DNA of 64,000 nucleotides from Terebella lapidaria (Eukaryota > Annelida > Polychaeta > Terebellida > Terebellidae), in the NCBI GenBank assembly GCA_949152475.1, contig OX424566.1, positions 12,857,177 through 12,921,176 on the forward strand, written 5' to 3'. The notes beneath the pieces are model-generated. The model worked only from the letters and a program-made list of their open reading frames with translations, did no database searches and was not told where the DNA came from. This document shows positions 1 to 11,716 of this stretch, in pieces. A program made the translations under genes and the position numbers. Each line of letters begins with the position of its first letter. Within the stretch, counting starts at the first letter, position 1.

Positions 1-1738
1 CGTGTGTAGTAAACGGGTGAACTAACGATTCCAACTGGTTTCCAAAGGTAGGCAATGTGATCATTGACTGTTATCCCTCTCACAAGTGTCAACGATATTA
101 AGCCAATCATGATGTCAAACACGGTGGCATAATTATACGATCAGTAATGACGCTTTCAGAAGGATTAACCGAACTTAATCCTTCAGTTTTACTGGTGACG
201 CTCGGACTTTTCGTTCATGGCTAGAAGTATATTATACAGATGTTGTAGGCCCAATGACGGCATACTTTCAAAGTGCGTAATCGTCTGTAGGAATGCAATA
301 GGTGTGTTTAATCCATCAATACCAGCCAGGTGTGTGATTGGCAACACGCGCTGTTTGGGTATCAACAATTTCTATTTGTTGCTGCCAACGTGGGAAGAGA
401 TTATTGATTGCTTTTGACACGGTCCCCCAGTGGGTAAAACCCGCGTTCATTGGTCTAGAACGTCATCAGGCCATGCATAAACAAATCAATACTTGCCGAG
501 ACAGCGGTAAAGCCATGCACCAACAGACCGAGCCATTCCAGGAAAGGGGCGAAGCGTTGGATTCCTTTGTGCTCTTCATGTCCGGGATAGCTATGTAGGC
601 CCTAGAAATACGATTCGGGATTTGTACTTCGTTCGTCAAGTTGTAGAGGATAATATTTTAACAGCAATGGGCTGTGTACAGTCAGATGTTCCAGGTTGGT
701 ACTTGTATAATCTAGATCACTATTATTTTTTCACTTACATGGATATGCCACATGTTAACGTAATCTCCGTATTTTGACATGCAATAAACGATCCGGCCCA
801 AGTATCATATACTGCGTCTTCCTCTATATTCAATAAGGATTAAAAAGGTGACATACGGATTAAATGACATTTATTTAGTGAACGAGTAGTATTGAGGCGC
901 AGTGTATGATACTTGGGCCATAGATCCAATACATGTATGAGTTCTGTAGATAACATTACACATAACTCACAAAAGAGTTACATGTAAACACATATCGATA
1001 TGTAGGAATATGTTATGTTGGATCTTTTGGGGACATAATTTACGCTCACATACGTGTAGGGCCTATGTACATGTACGTGTATTTATTACAAGTACAATTA
1101 TTTGTTGGTTATGGCCGAATGTTCATTTACCGCACTTTGAAATGTGTTTTATTTATAACATACACGTATTTCCTGATTTGTTTACCACAGATGAGCGGCC
1201 CTGCAAACAAAAAGGTCATATATTTTAAAATACTTGCGGATTGATAAACACATTTATAATTGTGAATAACGTTTGTCGTTCATATGAAACATTCGCTCCG
1301 ACGTGTGTAACAAATATTGTTTAGTACGTATTATCCAGAGGCAAACAATACCTACATCAAAATACTAGAATGACCAGTCTGTCTGGCATTGATTGATTAA
1401 TTTTATGGATTATTTATATATTTTTGAACAATGACACATCTGGCCCAGATAACGAAGATCTTTGCCTCGCATATCTTTACTGATTGTTATTGTCTTTATG
1501 TAATACCAATGATATTCCATATTATAAAATGAAAAAGTTTGGGTTTGCAATGATGTCTAAATGTACATACATGTACATGTTTGCTGTGCATAAATTTTCA
1601 GTATATGAAGCATCAAAACGCACTTTTCATGCGAACTCTTGTTTTTTAAAAGCAACACGATTCGAAGGAGGTATCATGCGAATACATGTAAATATTTGTG
1701 ATCAATGACCTTTCAAACAATATCTTTTTATTTTACAG
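1..1738. other. Non-coding / intronic stretch
   Basis: I see no exon that I can support here. Short open frames exist (for example around 338-598) but they have no splice context, no family resemblance and lie in low-complexity AT-rich DNA. If the gene at 1739-4611 extends upstream, as its phase-1 acceptor requires, this stretch is probably one of its introns. It holds one small inverted-repeat element at 795-919. Confidence 0.5.
795..919. repeat. 125 bp inverted-terminal element (MITE-like)
   Basis: The first and last 22 bp (795-816 and 898-919) are reverse complements with one mismatch, starting ggcccaagtatcat on the left. The interior is AT-rich and non-coding. The flanks show a possible short repeat (gatcc on both sides). 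It looks like a very small non-autonomous DNA element; the family is not known to me. Confidence 0.5.
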
Positions 1739-4611
1739 ACCCTAACCTCATGTATGGTAACCATGGGAACAACACCAAATCTCAGCATAACGGGAACGCG
1801 ACCCCTACAAAGACCAAAAATATTGTTCACCCGAGCAAAAAGTTCTCTAAGGACAGTGGCGTGGATATTGTTGTTGACCATTCGGACACCGACTCTGTGT
1901 CTGTGACGAATAATAATAATTCAGACGCAAAAAACAACGTGATCAAGGGCGATATTTGGATGTACACGAGTGCCAAGTTGAACAGAGAACAGAAAATAAA
2001 GTCCCAAATGGAGAAACGAGACAGACTGGCTCAGGTAATGAAACTATTCTTATATGTACCTTCAAGATCAGAAGATTGCAATCTATTTGCGAACTCAATG
2101 TGCAAACACGTGAACAAATTTTACCTGCGACTTTCGTAAATATATTATTGTGAAGTTACTGCTTATATGTATTTGTTCAACGTAAATTTAATTGTTCAAA
2201 TTTAATCAGGCCTACACATATACATGTATATCTACAGTACATGCGTGTGTGTGTGTTTTTAGAACATGTTCAGTTCAAATGCGCTAGAAATGAAATGTTA
2301 TCATTTCTGCAGGAGATATGCGCCAAGGCTCTAGACGACTCCGAGCGTCTCTCCCTGTCCACATCACGGTCACGTGCCACGTCCAGAAACACATCACCAA
2401 GGCTACCACGGGACCACGGTATGTATTGGGGGTGGGGAGAGGGGGGGGGGGTATTTTATTCAATTAAAATAACTATAATTGCTCGCAACATCAGTGGCCT
2501 ATGTACCAAAGATTTTAAAGTGGGCTATCTTAATTGGTATAGTAAATTTTTGATATTACGTATAGGCCTACTGTTTTCTGGAAATACATGTAAGATAAGA
2601 ACAAGGATCATCGAAAAACTCCAGGTGGTGTGCACTATACATGTACGATATTGTAGATGTATATAGATTCTGTCTTCAATTGCAATGCATGAATAAATTG
2701 ATATATGATATCGCCGGGTGATTGCAGTATAATTCATCATCAGTTCTGCAACTAGTAGGCTACATTATTGTTCAACATGAATGCACAGACCGTTAAAGAT
2801 TGAACATGGACAATAATTATCACCCCTCATAACCAAGCTAAATGCTTGATTCACACGTAATATATAAAAATATTTTTTTTTTCGCCATTGTAAATATTAT
2901 TTATTCATGTACTACACTACAGCAAATTGTATGCATTCCGCCCCATATGTTTATGATTACTTCGGAAAAAATACAACGTTATCTATTGTATTCCAAGATT
3001 GAAGTGTCTTTTTCGGGGTTTCATCTCTATTTCAGTGGCACATAAGGATATTGTAGATTTTACACCATAAATATTGACCATTTCCTTTTTGACTTATTGG
3101 CCGAATCGATCTTACCGCTTAATATTGACTGAATATAGATGATATCTACACCTAATTCCTGTATTACATGATGCAGGATATTAGTGCCAGTTTTATGCCG
3201 TGGCATAAGGACCGGGATCGATATAGGTGCCATATAACGAGGCAAAAATATCGATGATATTCTTTGAATATTCATGTTTTTTCCCCTATAGAAAATGGTC
3301 ATTTATGCCCAAGCGTATAGCATTAATCTAAAGTTCAGTAGTTCCATGCAGTGTATACGAGTGAGGTATGTTACTATTGATGCAGTATTGAATACATCGT
3401 ATTCATTATTGTGAGTTTTTCCGAAGACGTTTCTAGTCGTCACAACAAGAACTCATTGCGGTTTCGTTATTGTACAATAAAATTGGATACATCGTAGAGA
3501 AGTAGTTTCTTAACGATTTGTATCAAATTACATGGGTGTGTTCGAACGCCACTTGAGCTACTATTACATATCATATGGTCTATAGGAAAAGTTTGCATTG
3601 ACGTAAAATTGGTCGTTGTCACGTATAGGCCCTATGCCCCTATCATTTTCAAAGGAACACAGTCCTCTCAAAATAGACAACTTTTTGCAAATTTCATACA
3701 TACGCATTTCAGGTGTGTACCTTCGTTCTATAGCGATTATCTGAGTTCAGTTGTGTTCTAAAATATCACAAAGCTCCATTCCGATGCGTCAATCGTAGGG
3801 TTCAGTTTCACATGCCCTCACATCACACCAGCCGAGAGAGGCAAATAAACCCCACTCTGCCGGACAACAATTGGTTATTTACTTTAGATATTGGTCGACC
3901 TTAAAGCCAAGTGAACGATCGGGGGTCTTGCTGTTGAGTTGGAAATGGACAAAGTGTTCGGTTGTTGGAATGTTTACCTCTGCATACAATTAATAGCGCC
4001 GTTGTGAAGTCAAGGCGATCAGTTTGTGTAGCCTACTGTTTCCCCAGGCGATCTCTCTACTATAATATGCATGGTGTATGTAGGCTATATTTCATGAATT
4101 TAATGTTAAATTGTATGCCCTTACTTCCACGTATAGCCTAGGCATGTCATTCACGCTTCTATTCTTAGATAGCCTATGTTGTAATTAATTTGATATTTCT
4201 CAAATCTCAATCCCTATTGCAGCAAACGTTGCCTTATCTGTGACATCATCCGTTGCCAATTCATCTGATGCGGCCTGCATGTCGCCTGTGGAGGAGTGTC
4301 CAGGACCATCCAATCACGTGCCTTCTAGCTCATCACGTGACAACGCCAGAGCCAATCAGGGAAGCAGATCTAATTCAGCCAATCAAAGCGCTGATACCAA
4401 AGACTCTACCAATCAGAATGGAGGCAGTCAAGCCAATGACAATGCAGATATAAATGAAGGACGTGTCGTTAATTCCACCGAAACTGAAATCGATTCCGGA
4501 GATTCGGGAAATAATAAGTCAACTTCAGCACCAAAGAAACCGAAAGTTAAAAAGAACACTGACCGCCATAAAAACATCAAGACAAAGCAAAATGATGCCG
4601 TTTCGTTGTGA
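1739..4611 (+). CDS. 3' part of an unrecognised, disordered hydrophilic protein
   Basis: Three exons with good splice sites: 1739-2034 (acceptor tttacag, donor CAG|gtaatg), 2313-2418 (donor gtatgt) and 4223-4611 (acceptor attgcag, stop TGA at 4609). Phase is continuous (enters in phase 1, then 0, then 1), giving about 263 residues. The first exon has an Asn/Ser/Asp-rich part, then a conserved-looking segment DIWMYTSAKLNREQKIKSQ continuing as a short basic/acidic helix. Exon 2 is Ser/Arg-rich. Exon 3 is Ser/Asn-rich with a Lys-rich end (KKPKVKKNTDRHKNIKTK). There is no transmembrane segment. It enters mid-codon, so the 5' end lies upstream, probably outside the window. I do not recognise the family; it could be the cytoplasmic tail of a larger protein. 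The reading frame and splice phases are what support it. Confidence 0.62.
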
Positions 4612-5690
4612 TCGCTAAAAATACAATAGGACAGTTGTCACAATTTTTTACTAATTACATGTATTGTACTGTAGGCTACATATGTTCTTACACAATTGAA
4701 TATCTAGATCTACGCCGCTACATCGCATGTACATGTATAAATACGTCACGCATTTGTAATTACATTTCTAGCTCTAAAAGATCTAGATCTATCCGTGTAT
4801 GTACACTGTATAGTCCATTCTCGTCTTTTTTTGTGGGAGATATCGAAGGATAAAATTGTTTCTCTCATGTTCTTGGAAACGTTCTTTCGAGTCACCGGTT
4901 CAAACAAAAAGGTAAAACCTATCAAAGAAAAACCATCGATCTGTATGAGGAGTACATGTATAAGACGGGGCCAAAATAACAGAATCTGAAATAATCTTTG
5001 GCGCCCTGACGTCTGATCGATTTATACTAGCCATCGAGGCAATTAATCTGGTCTCGATCGAGTCTAGCAATGCATGTACATGTATATGTGTATGCTTGTG
5101 TCCTTGATTGTCGTTATTGATGCATTTGCATGGTATAAATGTGTGAATCTCCCATGTGAAACGTGATGTTTCGCCTGCTGGCAGGCTGCCAACTACTGGG
5201 GCATGTACATCATCGATCGAATATTACACGTATAAGGACGATAATTCCCATACATGTATGCAGAGAGATAATGAGGATTTATCGATCGCTGTATCTGTGT
5301 CGCATTTGGGGGACCGTCTCCAAAGCTGGTCTTTGCAGATATTTGTGGAATATTCGTTCATTGGTTGGACTGTACACGTGTACTTTGTGTTAAAGGTGTT
5401 TAAAACAGTGTGTTTGGAATGTGTTGTTTCTCCTGTTTTCGTCCATGTATTTTGTATCATTGATTTTTGGTGGGAACCTCAATAAATATCTCGTGAAATG
5501 GAACAGCTCATGCCTGTTTTTTATACTAGCAAATACTAACGTGTGCGCAATTTCCATGATAATGTGTGAGTGTAACAAGACTATGATACATTAACATTAC
5601 AATACACTAACATACATTACATTACAATTCACTAACATGTATAAGTTCTGACACGAAATATAAACCAGCAGCGTGTCTGAACTTTGGCAT
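4612..5690 (+). other. Probable 3' UTR and downstream sequence
   Basis: No coding exon seen. A canonical AATAAA lies at 5481-5486, about 870 bp after the stop codon at 4609-4611, and could end the transcript. Open frames on both strands around 5156-5578 overlap each other and have no family resemblance. Around 5590-5640 there is a short degenerate acattacaat/cactaacat repeat. Confidence 0.4.
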
Positions 5691-5699
5691 ATTGTTGTT

Positions 5700-6290
5700 C
5701 ATTCAAAAAGAGTGATACATTTTCCCCAGACACGTTTGAGATCGAAAGTTATTAGTAACTTTTTTTTGGCATGATGAATTTACCCATAAATTTGTCAGAA
5801 CATACCTCAGGCCAATATCTAAAAAATTTTTTTTAATTTGTTTTTTGATTGAATCGTTTTTGCCGATTTGGCAGCCATTTTTGACGAAAAATTGCCAATT
5901 TTGGACTTTGGTGGCCATTTTCTCAAAAACTGTCTGATCAGTTTTGAGGTTTTTGTTTCAAAACATTCCTCTCATGTACCTCTATGACATGTATTTTTTG
6001 ACGGGTCGGCGAAAAAAATTTTTTTTTGTCCCACATCAAGTCACTATTCGTTTTGAGCCATTTCCAGCAAAAAAGAAAAAAAAAATTTTTTTGGACCATT
6101 GAAAATTTTTTTGGACTTAGAAAATTTCACCCAATTTTTCCTTCATAGTGGGAGCTATGCAGAGTAATCTCATAGATCTCATAAGTCGTTTTGATCTTTC
6201 AAGGTCATTGAAGGTCAAATTCAAGGTCACCACTCAAACCGCAATATATGATTTCCCATTTGAATGTGCCAATACTTAGGCTCTATCTTG
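5700..6290. repeat. Dispersed repeat, inverted copy of the family at 8.1-10.2 kb
   Basis: The segment 5850-5960 is the reverse complement of sequence near 8500-8630 (shared words such as ccaaagtccaaaa and aaaatggctgccaaatcgg in the other copy). At 6202-6233 lie three AGGTCA half-sites, two of them spaced by four bases, as in the satellite at 9.2-9.9 kb. This is therefore part of one local repeat family present in both orientations. No coding potential was seen. Confidence 0.7.
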
Positions 6291-7040
6291 AAGTGTTCTA
6301 TCAAACCACCCTTGTATTTATCTGTTGAAAACAATACATGATACGTACTACTTACTGGAAGGGGTGGGGACTGCTTAGGATACCTACTCATATCACCGAA
6401 CGATAAAACTTCACAACAGCGTCATGCCTACCACGAACATAATAATGATGTCCATTGAAACATGCAGATAAATGCAGTCGTATTCTTACCCCCCCCCCCC
6501 CATATATATATACGAGTATATTCAATGTATTCCATGTCATCCATATCCACAAAAAGTATTTCAAATTACAGCGTTTTCAGTTCCTCATAGTGTGATATCA
6601 TTGCCTATACGATTCATTATATTAGTTCGATAATTGAAATTGTGTGTTTACTTTAATTTAACAAATAACGATGAAATCATTTGAAGTATAGGTGCATTAC
6701 ATGCGTTCAGAAGTCATTGACTGCGTACATTGTGAAAATTATCAATTTACCAGCAAATCCAAAGTTTTGTCCGAATATTTTATCATTAAGTTTTATAGTT
6801 TTTTTTATCGAAGTGTGCTCACACCGGTCAATATACTGGGAATCTGGACGAGAGTGAGTGACTGTAACATTCGAATGGGGCGACAATAGGGATGTACATA
6901 CACTTGGTACCAAATTACACAATGTTCGCAGTGGGAGAACCCCAAACTGTTATAATTAGTGAGCCTGGATAATTAGTGAGCCTGTGACATCGGTTCCAGG
7001 GGTGTAACCGGAAATCGGCCGCCACCAGCAATCGGCCGCT
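6291..7040. other. Non-coding stretch with a C13 run and a short tandem duplication
   Basis: No exon supported. There is a run of 13 C at 6489-6501 followed by a ta microsatellite. Around 6950-6985 an 18 bp word (ataattagtgagcctgg) is repeated in tandem. Confidence 0.5.
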
Positions 7041-7052
7041 ACGGTTGATTGA

Positions 7053-7240
7053 GCACATACACGACTCGTGTATGTGCGAAAACACCCGATCTTGAACGGC
7101 ACTCATGCGGCGCGTCTACAAGCATGATTAGACATATTCGCGGCTCGTGTATGTAGGAAAACGCGCACGCGTCAACTTTTTAACGGTGCCAGATCTGTCA
7201 TATGCACGAGTCGAGTCGTGTATGTGTGAAAACGCGCCGG
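7053..7240. repeat. Three diverged copies of a palindromic 'cgtgtatgt-gaaaacgcg' module
   Basis: Near 7053, 7131 and 7199 a related module recurs, each with tcgtgtatgt followed by g(c/g/t)gaaaac and a GC-rich tail. The first copy contains a perfect 25 bp palindrome (7053-7077, one central base; half-site gcacatacacga). The local GC content is higher than in the surroundings. Open frames here are by-products of the repeat. No family assigned. Confidence 0.55.
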
Positions 7241-7359
7241 CCCTGGCTAGACATTGTCGAATGCAGAATTTATGGACTGACTTAATTACCTGCACGCGCA
7301 CAAGGAAACACACCACTGATAAGATTACTGAATCAATTCATCTTCAGATTTATTGAATA

Positions 7360-7720
7360 TATTTTCATAATTAAGAATAATTGGTATTTCAAAGACGCAG
7401 AAAGAAATGGCCACAAGATTTGTACTTGCGTCTTTGATTCCTTCTAAAAAGACTCCAGTGGACGAAACATAACACGAAAATCACCTCCACTCCTTCTTCC
7501 GCACGCAACCGTTTACTACGGGTATATGTACGCATATACAAGTTAACTTGTAGCTTAAAGACCATTTCTACACGTACGGACGGGGAGCATGGTTCCCGCC
7601 TATGGCGCTACCGTCGCTACACGGAGTGTGTCAGAGGTCGCGGAACAAGGCTAACGGACGGTAGAATTGATTTCACGTAAAATATCACACGTACAAGTAA
7701 AACTTGTAGCCTAAACTCTC
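7360..7720. other. No feature recognised
   Basis: Intergenic-looking sequence with no exon, repeat or hairpin that I can support. Confidence 0.4.
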
Positions 7721-7729
7721 TACTAAAAG

Positions 7730-8600
7730 ATAATAAATAAATCATAATGCAAGCCTAAGCTCTATGTGCAAGTGTTTCAGCCCCAGAGGCCAACTTAGAC
7801 ATTTCGTATCAGATGTGAGATGTGATATTGAGATTTAACACACAAGGTCATTTTAGGTCAAGTTCAAGGTCAACAAAAGATGTGCTATGTATTCTGTCTG
7901 TAGAGGTGAATTTACACATTTCAGATCTGAGACTCCATGACCTTGAGACTTAACCTTCAAGGTCATCTCGGTTCAACGTTAAGGCCACAAAAAGATGCAC
8001 CATGTATAACTTCCTATATGCTTATAATACAAACCTAAGCCCTATGTACATGCGTTTTCCCCATCATACGGTAATTTGTGCATATCGGGCCTTTTTGAGC
8101 ATTTTGGGTCCACACATCGGGCGTTTTGGGTGATTCAAAGCACTCAATCTTCATACACAATGTTAAGGACCCCAATAGCATGGTTTGAAACAAAAATCTC
8201 AGAACCGATAATATAGTACTGAGAAAGTAGCCAAAAACTGAATTTTGGGCCTATTGAACCTAGATTATGGGCCCTTCAAGCGATTCCAGGCAACCCATCT
8301 TCATACACAATGTCAAGGACCACAATTAGCATGTTTTTAAACAAAAATCTCAAAACTGATCATATACTATAGTAGTTTTCGAGGAAACAGCCAAAAAACT
8401 GAATTTTGGGCCATTTTGGGCCTTTTGGCCATATTTTTTTATTTTGAGCCTTTCGAGCGATTCAAGGCACTCCATCTTCCTACATGACGTCAATAACCCG
8501 TCAGCATGTTTCAAAACAAAAATCTCAAAACTAATCGAACAACTTTTAAAAAAATTACCACCAAAGTCCAAAAATTGGCCGTTTTTCCGCAAAAATGGCT
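7730..8600. repeat. Tandem ~155-175 bp repeat array with AGGTCA-rich leader
   Basis: From about 8120 the same unit occurs three times, with starts near 8122, 8276 and 8452. Each unit has gattc(c/a)a(a/g)gca, then atcttc(a/c)tacac, then a rcatg block and aaacaaaaatctcaaaac. A further copy lies at 9964-10130 and an inverted one at 5700-5960. The leader (7840-8000) carries AGGTCA half-sites, including a pair spaced by four bases near 7850. No protein coding is suggested. Confidence 0.7.
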
Positions 8601-8904
8601 GCCAAATCGGCAAAAACGATTGAAAAAAAAGCAACAACAACAAAAACGTCTCAGGGTTATAATCCAAGGAATGGTTCAGTGAATTTTCAGGAGAATTGGC
8701 ATGGAACAGCACAGGAAATCTCCACGCAGCAGTCTGAACTGACACGGGGAAAATGGGACGGGGAAGAAAATTCATGCTCTAGACAAACGAAAGACCGATC
8801 AATCTTGTCCAGAAGCACCGAAGTCTTTCTCTCCTGGCGGCCGCAACACGCAATACCGAAAAAGCAGACGAAGAGGAGGATGGGGCCGGTGAGGCCTGAC
8901 GAGA

Positions 8905-9129
8905 CTAGAACTTCTCCATGTTGGCAAGAACGGCGCCCAAAACCTGCCCACACTGCTCCCGTGTGCGTCCTTCGCACAAAGAGCATGTCAGTTGATCGGT
9001 GTGGACAGCATCGTGAACCTCCCACGCAGGCAAATGCTGAACGCACTCACAGTGGCGCATCTCGCAGGAAGCTTCAATGAATGAAGAACCGCCGAAAGAA
9101 TGATGAAATCCACAGAAGATAATCCACAT
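8905..9129 (-). CDS. Doubtful small Cys-rich ORF (74 aa)
   Basis: An ATG-initiated frame starting MWIIFCGFHHSFGGSSF has a short hydrophobic N-terminus and then seven cysteines after the start region (CEMRHCEC, later CSLCEGRTREQCGQ), ending MEKF. The patch is clearly more GC-rich than its repeat-filled surroundings, and alternative frames on both strands are also open across it. A usable splice acceptor lies just upstream (ccctcag on the minus strand near 9174), so it might instead be an exon. It could be a small secreted peptide, a captured gene fragment inside the repeat nest, or chance. No family recognised. Confidence 0.25.
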   Translation of the reverse strand: MWIIFCGFHHSFGGSSFIEASCEMRHCECVQHLPAWEVHDAVHTDQLTCSLCEGRTREQCGQVLGAVLANMEKF

Positions 9130-9184
9130 GATCACAGAAAAAATGAGTGTTTGCAACGCAGAAAAATCAGCCTGAGGGCTAAGA

Positions 9185-9890
9185 AAGGTTACCGGACAAT
9201 ATATATTTTAGATATTGGCCTTTTGTCCAGTGACTTTGAAAATAAGGTCATTGGTCAATTCAAGGTCACGAGAATATTGAACATATATCATTTCTAGTAT
9301 GTCCACAATTGATTCCTAAGCTGTAAAGTCGATAATAAGTGAGATATTAGCCATTTTGTGATGTGACATTGAAAATAAGGTCAAAGGTCAAATTCAAGGT
9401 CATCAAAATATTCGGACTATATCATTTCCTATATGTGAACAATTGATTCCTAAGCTGTAAAGTCGATAATAAGCGAGATATTAGCCATTTTGTGCTTTGA
9501 ACTTGAAAATAAGGTCAAATTCAAGGTCATCATAATATTCGGACTATATCATTTCCAATATGTGCATAATTGATTCCTAAGCTGTAAGGTCGATAATAAG
9601 CGAGATATTAGTCATTTTCCGCTTTGACCTTGAAAATGAGGTCAAAGGTCAAATTCAAGGACATCATTAATATTAGTACTATATCATTTCCTATATGTGC
9701 AAATTTGATTCCTAAGCTGTAAAGTTGATAATAAGCGAGATATTAGCCATTTTGTGCTCCGACCTTGAAAATCAGGTCAAAGGTCAAATTCAAGGTCATC
9801 ACAATAATCAGCATATATCATTTCATATGTGTCCACAATTGATCCCTAGTCTCTAATCTCAATATTAAGTGAGATATTAGGCATAATATG
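9185..9890. repeat. ~134 bp satellite, five to six units, with AGGTCA direct repeats
   Basis: The word cctaagctgtaaagtcga recurs at 9315, 9449, 9576 and 9711, with a degenerate copy at 9844. Spacings are 134, 127, 135 and 133. Each unit also holds gaaaataaggtcaaa, ttcaaggtcat and atatcatttcctatatgtg. Three units contain a perfect AGGTCA-A-AGGTCA element (9378-9390, 9639-9651, 9774-9786), the spacing bound in vitro by DR1-type nuclear receptors such as HNF4 or RXR heterodimers. Function is not implied by the match. Confidence 0.85.
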
Positions 9891-9949
9891 TCCCATTATA
9901 AAGCATAGGAGAATTTAACATGGGAAAGTCCCATTTGAGCCGAGTTTGG

Positions 9950-10180
9950 GCCAAAATGGCTCACTTCGAGCGATTCAAGGGCAACGAAACTTATACACAT
10001 CACAGGGGTAAATATGAGGAGTGTGCATCAATAAGGAAAGAAGTTACTGAACAGATTTTGAGAAAATAGTCATCAAAGTCCAAAATTGGCCGTTTTTCGT
10101 CAAAAATGGCCACCATTTTGAAATAATGACGAAAATAAAAAAAATAAAAAATAGAGCCGTAGGGCTCTGCGCTCACCGGA
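9950..10180. repeat. Further copy of the 8.1-8.6 kb repeat unit
   Basis: Starts with cttcgagcgattcaag and ends with ccaaagtccaaaattggcc and aaaatggccaccattttg, matching the units at 8452-8600 and the inverted copy at 5850-5960. It closes the repeat nest on the right. Confidence 0.7.
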
Positions 10181-10339
10181 CCCAAGATATATGTTTCAGT
10201 TTCATGTAAGCTGAGAGCAATGTCATGAAGTCATGAGAATAATTGCACATCATTCACGCCTAAAACTTGCTCTACGTAAGTCGATCGTGTTAGAGCCTAA
10301 TATACAATGATATGAAACTGGAATGGAACTGACTAGTAC

Positions 10340-10556
10340 TGTAGTGGCCTTAGTCACCTTTGACATGACAAAAACATGTGTGTGTATATCACAGTTATAC
10401 GTACATTGTACAAAGTCCAAGCTCTTAGACAAAGTGCAGTATGTTATCAGTTCGATGTTACTTGCAATAGACCACTCAAGTAAATTCTGCAAGATATTCT
10501 CAGGAATTTGATTTCATCCACATGTGCTTTATCACAACTGCCAAGTCGATTTTACA
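10340..10556. repeat. Direct duplication, copy 1 (217 bp)
   Basis: Nearly identical to 11196-11399, beginning tgtagtggccttagtcacc and ending ccaagtcgattttaca. Copy 2 lacks a short internal stretch (ctcttagaca region). Lies downstream of the AK8 stop codon and is non-coding. Confidence 0.9.
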
Positions 10557-11195
10557 GGTCACGGAACACAAAAAGAAAGTATAAGTTCGACTCAATTCAA
10601 AAGCCTTGGTACATTTTCTGCCGTAAAGATCGCGGCCCAAATGCCCAGAAACATAGGTTCATTCAATCTCTTCAATCGGCAGGAAATATTCGAGGAATAA
10701 TACATTCATCGATCTGATAGCAGTTGTAATGTGTTAATAATAGTTATATAAAATTCTGATGAATTTCCGTTGATATCATTTGGAACCGAACAATTACAAT
10801 ATTCACAATTTTTCAGAAAATTTGGCGGGAAAGTTGTGTGTCCCCAAAATGACGATATAACGCAAAATAACATGACATTTTAAATCTCACTTCGGTGCCC
10901 TATTACAAAGCCTGTACAAACAGACAATTAACTGGACACATTCATTGTGATACTGATCCATTGGAAATTGGGAGAGACAAAAAATCGTTCCGATTCGTTC
11001 GTATGATTAAAATTTATTTTCTATACAGTTAAGATTCGGCACATACAGGTCAGATTTTCAACAAGGAGGACATCCAGTTGTAAACCAGTAATATGATGTA
11101 CAAATGTATAAAGAAACAATTCTTTTGACATGGTCAAAAAGGGGTTTTCTGAATATATATATTTTTTAGTGTTCACTTTTAAATAATAAGCTACA
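10557..11195. other. Spacer between the duplicated segments
   Basis: No exon or repeat that I can support. Confidence 0.4.
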
Positions 11196-11399
11196 TGTAG
11201 TGGCCTTAGTCACCTTTGACATGACAAATACATGTGTGTGTACATCACAGTTATACGGTATATTGTACAAAGTCCAAAGTGCAGTGTTATCAGTTCGATG
11301 TTACTTGCAATAGACCACTCAAGTAAATTCTGCAAGATATTCTCACGAATTTGATTTCATCCACATGTGCTTTATCACAACTGCCAAGTCAATTTTACA
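11196..11399. repeat. Direct duplication, copy 2 (204 bp)
   Basis: Partner of 10340-10556, same orientation, about 856 bp apart start to start. The few differences suggest a recent local duplication. Confidence 0.9.
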
Positions 11400-11716
11400 A
11401 ATAAATAAATTGATAAATAACAAATATCACATCGATAACTCAAGCTTGCCATGTTTTTTAAATATAATTTTACAGAGAAAAACTTGTAAATGTAAACAGT
11501 TATCCATGTGTGCATCGCAGTATCAAACCTTATCCAAATCAATTCCATAATACTGATTGTGACACACCTAAGCACATAATGATTCATCCGATATGTCTTG
11601 TGAGTGTTGAATTTTCACAGTAACTTGAATTTAATTCTTAAAAGTCACCTCCCTCCCATAACAACATAAATATAAATAAATTAGGACAAATATCAAGATG
11701 ACAGACTGCGCTGATT

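Noticed and set aside
338-598. 86-aa plus-strand open frame
   Set aside because: No splice context, overlapping alternative frames, no recognisable motif.
8687-9046. 119-aa minus-strand frame, Cys-rich
   Set aside because: Alternative frame of the same GC-rich island; no signal peptide or domain, and less plausible than the 8905-9129 frame, which is itself doubtful.
8595-9080. 161-aa plus-strand open frame starting MAAKSAKTIEKK
   Set aside because: Its start lies inside the dispersed repeat unit also present at 5.85 and 10.1 kb, and the rest is the antisense shadow of the GC-rich island; no family resemblance.
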